NCBI GenBank assembly: GCA_001970955.1
Contig: MPUH01000005.1
Coordinates: 1 to 64,000, forward strand
Reading direction: 5' to 3'
DNA: 64,000 nt
Origin: Stentor coeruleus
Taxonomy: Eukaryota; Ciliophora; Heterotrichea; Heterotrichida; Stentoridae
The position numbers were made by a program, and so were the translations under genes. Position 1 is the first letter of the stretch; each line of letters opens with the position of its first letter. Positions 9,721-21,700 of this stretch are shown one piece after another. A model generated the notes under the pieces. It saw nothing but the letters and a program-made list of their open reading frames with translations. It made no database searches and was not told the DNA's origin.

Positions 9721-12700
9721 CTAATCATTAAGCTGGCAAAGGAAAGCTCCACCTCTTAATACCCAAGTATAAGGTTTTTTTGCAGTGGGTGCTTCAATCG
9801 AAATGATATAATTCGTAGAATGTCCAGTCGTAGATAAAGTTCCAGCCCTTTCTGAAGTTTTATACACTGGCATTGAATAATAATCATCAGGTTCTAAATC
9901 ATTAGTCCCTTTCTCAGATGGAACAAACAATATCAATGGTGCAATAGAATACATTTCCCCAGGTCTAGAATCTTCAAGTTGCATAACATCAAAATCCCAT
10001 CTACATCCTTCCATATACAAACCATAAATCAAAACCCCTTCTTCAGGTCTTTCTTCAACTTCCAAATAATTACTCATAGTCTGAAACTCATAGAAAAAGT
10101 TTAAAGTATCAACAGGAATAACATGTTCACGAGAAAAAGCTTGAAGAACAGCAGTTAAAAAACCTTGAGGGAAGAAAAATGCACTCATCCAATAAGCTTT
10201 TGGTTTACCTACAGCAAGCCATTCACGTAAAAATCGAATCCTTTCTCGTAAATCAAATAACCAAGAAGTCAAAGGTTTTAAAGATGGATATGCAACTTTA
10301 CTCCATATTGCTGGAACTCGATTTTCATTTATACTTGTATACATTTTATCTAAATCATCAGTCATTAAAGCAAGACCTTTTATCGCTTTTTTAATATCTT
10401 CAAGACTTGTTTTAATACGTGTTAATAGTCTGTTGAACCTTTCCATTTCTTGGCTTAGGAAAGTGGCCATTGCATCCATCAACCCTTCATGATCTTCAGT
10501 GAAAATTGGGACTTTTTCTTCTGATTTCATCAATACTGTTGGTAAATCTTCTAAAAATTTACTTGCCAACTCGTCTACTAACTGGTCTGGAGTTTTTCCT
10601 AAAGCGGAAATCCCTTTTTCTTTTGGTTGGATAGATAAAGCTGTTGATAGAATGAAAAAACTTTCACTTTTTTCAAAGGCAATATTAGCGTTTTCATGCA
10701 TACCAAAAATATCAGGACCATCTGTTAAGGGAAGTAAACTTGCGTAGTTTTTAAGATTAGATAAGGATAGATTTTCTGGAATATAATATACTGAAGTTTC
10801 AAGATAATGATAATTTGTACCTAAGACATCATTAGTCATAAAACAACTAAGGATACTGTTTAAGGAACGACGATCTAAATCATCTGTTACTCGACCACCA
10901 TAGTTTATTTCTCCGATTACAAAACGAATTGCATCCCAAGGAGCAGTATCTTGTTCTGTTAGGAAAAGTTCAATTGTTCGCATTGAAGTGTCTAAATCGC
11001 TTTCATTAAACTCATACCTCAAATTCCATCCAAGCGGGCCAAACTTCCTCCTTTCCTGTACAACCGCATGAAACATACAAAGCGAGAAAAGTATTTTCTG
11101 CCAATTTTCCGGATGTAAAGTTTTTTCCATTTTTTCTTCTGTAAGCATATTCAACGACCTCTGTAAATTAGACTGTATCCCTTTAGCAGGTTCAATTGTC
11201 AGCTTAACCCCATTTTGTAACACAGGTATAGGGAAATAATTACAAGGCATCGATGTTAAAAACAGTCTAAAATCTTCATGCATATTATTTTTCGGGTCTT
11301 CAAAATTCTCAACAAATTTATCAAGATCCGGCATCCAAGATTTAGCTAAATGACAATTCTGTAATATAACCCATTTACCTTCTCTATATCCTCTTTCAAT
11401 AGCTTTTTTAGCTTTTTCTTCTTGACCTTTACCAAGAGATATAGCATCAATTCTATCAAAACATTTTTTTTCAACAGCTAATCTTTGGACCATATTAAGA
11501 GGATCAGCACCTGGGCTTAATATAAATATTATAGGTGTTCTTTTTGTTGTTTCTGAATATAATTCTTCCATAGAAACTGGAGGTATTTTCACAAACTTTT
11601 CCCCAAGAACTTCTCGTATAAATTGAGTTATAGCGTAAATAAGTTTCTCTTCTCTAAATGCTTTTATAATCATAAGCTTGTAAAAATATTGGATATTCGT
11701 ATATGGTTCAGGGAGTTTTTCTATATGAGGCTCTTTGGATGTTGTAAATTCTTCCCAAGCTTTGACGTTTTTAATTATCTCTTCTGCAAATGGAGGCTCC
11801 ATGAATATTTTGCAAGTGTTTTGGAGGAATACAACTGAATTCCAAGCTTTGTCTGAGAATTTTACACTTGGGTTGATGACTTTTTTAAATGTGGCGAGTG
11901 TTGGACCTCGAAGTAAGTATCTCCATTCAAAATCATTGATTTGGTTTTGGTCTTTGAGGATTTGTGCAGAGATTAAGAAACTGAAAATTAGTTTGTGGCA
12001 ATTGAAAAGACCTCTACAGACATTTGTATAGACAGTTTCTGTAACAGATTTTTCTAGAAGCTCGATACGTTCTTTTAAAGTGTTTGTTTTTGGGGCATTA
12101 GAAAGAATCATACTGAAAAGCTTAGAAAAGTAGTTTAGGGAGAATTGATACATTGGGTCTATACCTGAAAGGTCAGCAATAACGAAATACATTATGGATC
12201 CTCGTCTAGCAACGCTTTTATATTTTTCTCTTGCGATTTCGTTTTCTTGTTTAGTTTTCTCAGAATTAATCATCCTCTTGTTTATAATGTCTGACTGTTT
12301 TTTCGAGTAATCGAGTTTTGCTATAAGTTTAGCATCATCTAATATATTCCCTTCATTTGATGACAAAGATATAAGAATCGACTGTTCTATAGACTTTATC
12401 TCCCTTTGTCCATCACTAATTTCCTTAACCAACCTATTCTGTTCAGCTTCAATTTTTGGTTCTTCTTTCCTAACAACATCTCCTAATAATTGTTCTTCAA
12501 GTCCTTGCATCGTCACAGTAAAATTAATCAGACTAACTTTAATACTCACTTCAGGTAAATAATGAGGATTTGCTAATTTTGTTGTTATATAAAGCTTGAA
12601 TTTATTATCATAATCAATATCTGTCTCACCTATTCTAAGTGTATACCTTCCAGGGCTTTGTTCAACTAAATTCTTACTAAGTACCGGATCAAGCAAAGGG

Positions 12701-15700
12701 TGTAAATTTTCCCCTGCATCTTCAATAATCATAGGATAGCCTTCACGTAAACAAAACTCAAGATTCCTACCAAAATCCTTATCAGTTTGTTTGACTGCTT
12801 TTAACATTTTATCTTCTTCCATTTTTTTAATCCATTTATTAGCTTGTTCTTGTGGGTCTATTAATAATGGCCATCTTTCACTTCTTGTGATTATTATTGC
12901 GTTGTTAATTGAAATAGAATCACTTGGTAAAGAAAAAATATTCCATTCACGGATTTGGATTGGATCACCTAATACTTCTTGAAGATCATATGATTGACTT
13001 ACTGGGATACCAAGTTCTGTACATTTAGATATCCACATACTTACAAGTTTAGTACGATAAATTCCTGTAAATGGACCATAATAGCTTACACTTGCTGATG
13101 CTATGAAAGTATTGCCTAGAATATGTGTTATTTGTTCTGAAAGTTTTTCTAAGGCAATTTCCCAACGCTTATGCTCATCTTTGAGACCTTCAGTAAGCAC
13201 TGAGGCTCGAGAAAGACGCACATTTGTTGTTTGGATTTCGTTGTCAAGACGGTTGGATTCTTCGATTACTGCTCTTAGTTGGCTTTCTAGGGCATTAACT
13301 TTTTCAAGCTCTATTGATAGACGGTCTTGAGTTTGTTTGAGTTTAGTCATAGCTTCACTTAGAACTCTGTTCATTTCCTCAAGTTTTTTTCTTTTTGGTT
13401 CAACTTCTTTAGATATTTTTGCATAGTTTTCAATTGCATAAACCCATGTGCACAAACTTTTCGAAGCAACACTTTGAACTTCTACCTTTTCAGGAGTGAA
13501 ATTTGGATTCGCACTGATTTTGTTTCTGAGTTTCCTAAGTGTTACTGGTTTGATATTATCCCTAGGGAAATTCATCAAGCTTTCTAAAAAGTTGTTTTGA
13601 AGCATTTTCTTGATTGATTCCCAGTTTGTAGGTGCTTCCATAAGTATAGCAATAGTCTCAAGCGTATAAACAACAAGTTCTGGAGGTGAAGGAAATGCTC
13701 TGATTTCATTAATTTTAGTACGATCAATATTTTGCACAGCTTTTATTGCACCTTCTAATATTGGCATAGCTTCACGTAGATCATTTTCAGCATCTTCTTG
13801 CAAGATTTTAATTTCCTGAGTTTTTGTATTGACTTCCCTTTCTTCTTCTTCTACAATTTCTTTAACTTTATTAGCTTTGACACTATCAATTTCAACAGTT
13901 TTTGCTAGTTCCTCACTTTCTATTTTCTTTTTTTCTAATTCTGGAGCTAGGTCTATTAGGATTTGTTGCATTTCATATACTTCTTTATTAGTCTTAACTA
14001 ATTGTTCTACACCCATTTTATAACGATTTTTAGAAGCATTGAGTTCATCTTGTTTTTCTTGGAGGATTTTGAAATAACACGATATCATATCTAAGTAACT
14101 TTTAGGGGTTATATAAACTTTACGGTTGAGGACTTGGCTGAATTCTTCTGATACTTCTATAACGCTTTCGTGGATAAAAACACACATCATACTTAATAAA
14201 TCTCTAGTTTTCTGTGCTTCATTTTTCGACATAGTATTCAGTGGGAGTTCTAAAAGTTTATTATTACTCACACTTAACAATGCATCAGAAGGCCATGGAT
14301 CAACCCAATCAATTGTACAACAATTTACAAGAGATGGAAACATTCTCATCCTAATCCTTAACAAATCTCCAATTGGACTCATACATAAAACAATATGTAA
14401 ATTATTCCTCACTCTCTGTATAAAGTAATTGAAAAAATTATCAGTGACCTTTTCTCTTTCAGCAATAGGCCTAAGGTCTCCTTCAATAATATCCATTTCT
14501 TCTTTTGTAAACAAATTCGGCACTTCCCCAGAGTTTAAAATATTATTAATATCTTCAAGAAAAGATTCATTTATTATCTGTGTATCTGTCATTAAAAACA
14601 AACTTGCTCTAGGATTTGTCCCTCCAGAAGCTAAATATAGTTTTTTAAGATCTTCTCTAAATGTAGAATGTCGATAATCTTTAGTAACTTGGATTTGGAA
14701 AAAATCGCAATGACACATAAATGAAGCTAATCGAGTAAGTGATTGTTTACCACAGCCACCAACGCCGATTAACATACAATTACCTCTTTGTTGTCTAAGG
14801 ATTCTATTAATTCTAGATAAATGTTGTATTGCGTCACTGAAAAACACAAGTTCCATTGGTTTTGAGTTTTGGAGGTTATAGTCTTCTAAAAACTCATGAA
14901 TCCTTTTAGATAATAATACATGATCTTTAGCTTCGATATATTCTCTATCTTCCATATCTTGATCCCCTTTAAGAAAGTCAACAAATAATAAAGGTGGCCC
15001 ACCAAAAGCTTCATCTTTAGTAATCGACACTTTATAATACTGTAAGATGAATTTTAGCATTGCATCTATAAGCCAATTTTTATCTGTATTATTAGTAAGC
15101 CTATCATAGAATACCCTAAGTGTTTCATGCATCCATAGCCTTATAAGTAAATCTGGGTTTGGCATATTAGCAGGTTTAGTCATAAGCATTCCTTGAAACA
15201 CTTTCGATAAATCTCTAAGGTTAAACAAATAATGGCTTTTTGATGGTGTTGGAAGTAATTCCGCTTTTAATACTTGATATACTGAAATAGTAGCTGAGAC
15301 AATTGAAGAAGCCATATTTTGTATTTCCTGCTTAAACCCTCGAGAATAAAACCCATCAAGTATTGTCCTGAAAATAAGTGCCATACTTTCTTCACTTGTA
15401 TCTGGTATGACTACCATATGAAAATGTCTTGTAAATCTTTGAGTCAAAGCACTTCGCCCACCACCAGGTGGGGCAGCACAACATATAAGCGTAGTATCAA
15501 TAATCCGTATAGGGAATTTTTTCTCCCTATCATATATATTCCCATGATCACAATAATGCCTTAATAATTCAATTGGTGGTTGTGCTCCATACTTTTCAAC
15601 AGTAGGCATATTCACATCATCAATCATAAGTGCTACTTTATTACTTCCATGACCTCCTAATATATCTTTTTTAATAGGATTTAGCTTAGAAACTATAGAA

Positions 15701-18700
15701 TTTTGAGTCTGTTGCGATGATGTTTGTGCTGAAAATGTCATAAAAATCGGGCTTATTCTTGCAGGTTCTCTTAAATTCATTAAACTATTGTAGATTATAA
15801 CTGATTTACCAACACCTGAGTTTCCAGTTATAAATATTGGTTTCTGGATGCTAATAGCGAATTTAAGCATTTGTTCAAAACGAACTGTATCTACTGTTGG
15901 GACAAGTAATTGAAAGTAACTAAGCTCAGAGTCATATTTGAATTCTGGTTTGACACTTTCCCAGGTTTTGAATTCCCCACCAAGTTTATAAGGACTGACA
16001 AATGATTCAAATAATGAACCACGAGGAAGATCAACACCAAGTTCTGATGATAAGGATTGATCAAAACGTATTTGACTGCTATAGTCCAAACTACCACCAA
16101 TACCCCAGGTTATACAGAAAACAAATATTTTTTCAATGTATTTACGGAAATGGTCTATTTGGTCATTTAGACGGGGACAGACTTCAGGTGAGGTAACAGC
16201 TTTGAGAAGGTTGCAGAAACTTATAACAACACTGTTATTAGTAGTTGGTATTGGTTCATGAAGATTCTTACGAAGTATGTTCATAGCTTTAGCAAAATAC
16301 AAAGTTACTAGTTGATTTAAATACTCAAATTGTTTTTCATTCCAATCACTTGTACATTTTTGCAAAAATGTATCAAGAATAGCTTTCCATCCTACAGATT
16401 CAATGTTCATATATACCATTCCACATCTAGATACTGTTGCTGGAGATGCACTTGTCAAATCCCCAACTTCAAAAATCATCCTCATTTCAGGTTTAAGCTT
16501 AATTCTCTCTTGATTAGCTAAACATAACATCATATTATCATCAAGTACAGTATTCATATTCTCAATCCATAAAGAGTCTACAGGTCCATCAAAAACAACC
16601 CATCTTCTTGTCTCATCCTCTTTTCTACAATACTCTCTAATAATCGAGCTTGCTAATCCATCTTTCCAATCTTGTGTTACCTCATTATATTCACCATATA
16701 ACTCACCCATAGATATAGATTTAGGGTTAATAACCTGATAAATCACTTTTTGAAAACTTTGATTTCTAGAATTATTATTCCTAAGTTCAGTCATAGTTTT
16801 TGCTAATGTTTTATAACAAGTTGATTTCCCTGCTGTAGCTGGTCCAACAATCATAACCCCAAATCTAACTTCTAAAGTTTCATAAAACTGTATAACTTTG
16901 TGTATAAAAGTTTCAATTGGTTTAAGCTTTTCTTTGTTTATACATTCTCTTAAACATGATTCTAATTCTCCATAATCAGGATCTACAATATTAGCTGTTG
17001 GGAAAAGGTCTCTGACAATAGCATTAAAAAGCACAAGGTCTTCTTTAAGGAATTTTGGGACATTTGAGTCTTTCATAGCTCTGATTAGTATAACATCTTC
17101 TGTTAAATGTGGCTCTTTTCTTTTTAGTGACCCTGCCATGTTGAGAACACTTTTAACTGCTCGCATACCAAAATCGTAATGGTCTTGTTGAGATAATTGT
17201 TCTGAAGCAAGTTTATAAAGTTTAGTCATTTTTAATGAAAGTTCTTTTGCACTTGAAAACCCTTCTGCATAAAGCATAACTTCAGCAATAAGCGTATAAT
17301 CTGGAACCATCATAGATATAGGCCTAAATAAAACTTTAAGGTTGTCAGGAAGCTCAGTACGGCCAACATAATTAGGGTTCATGGTTATAAAAACTCCCAT
17401 TGTTGGATTAAGTAAAGTCTTTTTATCATCAAAGAAAAACTCAGCTTTTTCTTCATCTTTTGCATGCTTTATTATTCTTAACTGTTGAGCTATGACTGAA
17501 AGTACTTCAATATCAATACGATTGAATTCATCTAAACAAGCCCAAGACCCAGTATAACAAAGTCCCATAAATAGTTTTTCCATCATCATATATGTAATTT
17601 GTTCTGAACAATTAAAAACCACACAATATCTACCCATAGCTTTTGCTAGATCTTTTGTTGACTCAGTCTTACCTGTTCCTGCAGGTCCAGCTAAAGAAGC
17701 TCCAAGGTTGATTTTTAAAGCTCCTGTTATTGTCATCCAGCATCTATCAGTAAGTGCTGTTATAACCAAACGTGTTGTAGCACCTAAAAACTCATACCCA
17801 TAAGGGAAAACTGCATTAATTTGTTTTATCTCACAATTATCTTTAGAAGCATTCCAATAATATCTAAGTTGTTGTTGCCATTTAAAATCTCCAATACTAG
17901 AAACTTCTTCATCTTTAAGCCATTCAAGAGTATCTCTATTATGCACATCTTGAGTTACCAATGAAACAACTCTTCTTCTTATATGCGATTCAAGGTTTTC
18001 TCTAACCATCTGACTAAGTTCATCTAAATAATTATTCGTTTGTTCAAATAATTCTCCAAGACTTTCTAATATCAAATCCTTATTACTCAAACCTTCTTCA
18101 GTTGCATTAACCCACATTATCATGCATATTGCTAAAACTATTTGACTAGGATAGCCTTGAACTAAGTCTTTTCTTGTTGTATCACCACTTGATGAATTTG
18201 CTTCTGCCATTTTATGTTTTAAAGCTACATGCATTGCTTGTTCTAAACTTCTTAACCATTCTTCAACATTTCCTTTAGCTTTTACCCCTTTGGCGATATC
18301 AACTTTTTCTTTTTCTGCTGAGATTATTGCTAAGACACTATAGTTGTTTTCATCAAATTCAAGCTCGTAAATCCCTTCAAACATGTTTTTTAGATGTGGT
18401 TGGATCAGTTTTCCGTTTTGGGAGTTTGAGAGGATTAGAAGAAGCTCTTCGTTTGATAGGAAAAAAAATCTGGCAAATTGGGTCCTTTGTTTGTCTAGAT
18501 AGTTTTCAAGGGTTTTTTGGAGTTTTTCTAAAGAACGGTTCCAGTCCTGTAAGGTTTTGAGAAGTCCTTCTTTTGTACAAGCGGTTAGGGCGTGGTTTTG
18601 AGTAGAGATTTCTTTCATTTTTACATAAAATTGTGAATCTATTTGTTGGAATTTTTTGTTTTTGTCTTTGAGTTTTTTCGCGATATCCCCACTACGGAAG

Positions 18701-21700
18701 ATTTTCCTTAGTTCACCCCATTGCTTTTGACATAACAGCCATTCATCAAAAGTTGTTGCGAAAAGCTTGAATTTTTTACTACAAATGTCAACACGTTCGA
18801 ATAAAGGACCTAAAAATCTATTTGTAAGCAAAGTTGTCAAAGTGACTTGAGTATCTTCAAGCTTTGATATTATCTCATCTACATCTTGGAATATATAATA
18901 ATCATCATTCTTATCATACTTTATATCAAAATACACTTCCTTCCATGAGTTTTCTACTTCATCAAGCTGCCTTTCAATATCCTCTTCTTTCCTAGCCCTT
19001 AAAGCTATTTCAGCAATTTTATCCTTAATACTGTTAACTTTTAAATCCAACAAATCCTTTAATGTAAACTTTGGGTCATAAATATTCGCTTCAAATTTCA
19101 ATTCTGTTCTTATATCCTTCCAATGTCTATCTTTCAAACTTTTACATCTTAAATCAACAACAACAGGCATTGTATCTTTTAATGTTTCAACTTTTGCTTT
19201 TAATACCTGTGGGACGAAATTTCCTTGTTCTTCAAGTATCATACTTTTTTTAGCGATTCTATGATACATATCAACTTCTTTACTGATTTTATCTACATCA
19301 ATAACACTAAAAGCGGTTTTATTCCAATTGTATACATTATCTTGCCATTTGTGTAGTGCATTCCACATATCATTTTTTCTTTGGAAATCTTTTTGTAGTT
19401 CATAGACTTCGACAAAATTTTTAGGTTCAATTTCCAGTTCTAGTTGGTAGGTGTTGTAAGATTTTGTATCAGAAATTAAATTATTAACTTCATCACCAAT
19501 ATTACTTAAAAGTTCAATCATTTCTCCTGTTGGGGTATCTTTATTAGCAATTTTTTCATTTTTAAGCCTTTCTTTAAGGTCTGTAGTCCTCTTATCAACA
19601 TTAATAATCTTATCTCTAAGTTCTCTAGTAAATCTTATCTTATCACTTTCAGCACGTTCATAAAACGATTGCATTCTTTGTCTTACAGAGTCTAAAGATG
19701 TTAAAGTTTCATTATATTTCCTCTTTGTATTATCATTAAATTGAATACTAAATACTTCAAGTAATTGCATAAGGTCTTTAAGGTCATTAACTCGATTTGT
19801 AATATCTTGAAGTTTTCCTTCAACATCTTTTATATGTTTAACAATATTCACATATTCTTCAACTTTACGTGGATTAGCTTTAAGGTTTTTATTTGCTTCA
19901 TTAAGTATAACAGTAAGACTTGTTGCAGATTCTAAAGCAATCTCAGGAAGAAATGCTTCTATTTTTTTAAGACATTGAGTAGGAGAAGGGAGGATGAGTA
20001 ATTTTAAATCCACAATATTTAACTGAAAAATCCCTAAATCCTCATATTCCTTTATAGCTTTGAATTCCTCTTCCTGTTTTTTATATTCGTTGATGATTTT
20101 TTTAATCTCTTCAATATCTTCATTTGCTAAATCCTCAACATTCATATTAAGATTCTTTTTATAAACTTGCATATAAGGATTTATATTACTCGCATACTTC
20201 ACTACTCTTCCAAATGAACTATCAATACTTTCTTTAATATCCGCATGATATTTTTTAATCTCATCATCATTAACTATCATTTGTAGCAAGTCAAATTCTT
20301 CATCAGTTTGTTTATCTTCATAATCTACATCATGATAATTGATAAACTCAGGGGCATTAACAAGCATATAATTATTAAGTAAAATCGTCAATCCTCTTAT
20401 AGTCGCATCATAGATTGCTTTTTTAATAATCTCATTAGTAGGGTCAAAGTATAAAGTATTATTTCCTGATAAATATTTGACAATAAATAAAGGCTGATTT
20501 TGTCTTCTAAGTGATGATTTTTTGTCCCTTATAGAATAATCAAAGGTTATCGTATTTTTCATTTTACTATGCAACTGACGGGATAAGGTTATTTTTGCAT
20601 CAATTACATGATAATCACATAATCTGACAAATTTTATCAATCTCTTATAATGAGTTCTAATAATAGCATCTTGGGTATAAGGCATTTGTTTATTAATAAC
20701 ATCACCAACAAGAAAAGGTTCAGCATCATCTTCAGGCCCTTTGTTTGGATCATCATTATTAGCTGTTGATTTGTTTTCTCTTCTAAATGCTTCTAAGGAA
20801 TTACGACAAGAACTTGCTACATCGTTTTTTATTCGCATTTCTAAGTTTTCAAGGTCTTGGGCTCCGATTGTTCTTTTTTGTTCTTGTTCTGTTGCGAACT
20901 CTTCTATGGTTCGAACCCGATCGCAACTTATATCAAAAAAGTCAAATCTAAACATATCCCAAGCTTTTTCTCTTAGATCTAATAATGGATCTCGTAATTT
21001 TTCATCTAGGATAAAAAGTTCAGATTCTAAGAATTTAGCCCTTTCATCCATCATTTTTTTCCTTCTGAGGTTCTTCCAGAGGCTAAAGTTTTTCCATTTT
21101 TTGTATTGTTTGAAGAAACTGATTTCTTTTAAACGCTGGTATAGTTTGTATTCACGTTCCCATTCTTCTAGAGAAAGGAAATAAGCACCTCCTGGGGTGA
21201 AATGAGTTATACCACGAGAGCTTATTGTCAGGTACTCTTCATTTTTTTTACTAAATGGGACTAGTTGGAAATCATACGCATCTCCAATCCTATTACAATA
21301 CCAAAAATCTTCCATCAATTCCGGATCATTCTTAATAACCTGTATAAACTCATAAGGCTTATGTTGTTCTATTTTCTGTTTTTCTTCAATAAGTTTTCCA
21401 TCTCCATGATAATGAGGTTTTCTAACCTTAGGATTGGAAATGGGTGGAAGAATTTTTGCTCTTTGAGTCGCTCTACCTAAAGTTTCTTCTTCAATTTCAG
21501 CAATAATTGGCTGAGGAGCTATATTTCTACTAGTCTTAAGAAAAGGTGAGATCGGGTTAAGTTTCCTAGGTTTCGTAATGTTTGACGATGACGCACTGTG
21601 TAAGAAACCGATATTTGGGATTAATGCTTGACTTCTAGATTTAGACATCCCTGAGACCCCTGAAACATGCTGAGTTTCTAGCATTGGCTTTTTCTTAGCA

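Noticed and set aside
20741-21184. 147-codon + strand frame opposite the dynein heavy chain
   Set aside because: It lies wholly inside the conserved dynein coding sequence on the other strand; its Ser/Phe/Leu-rich product is a typical antisense shadow.
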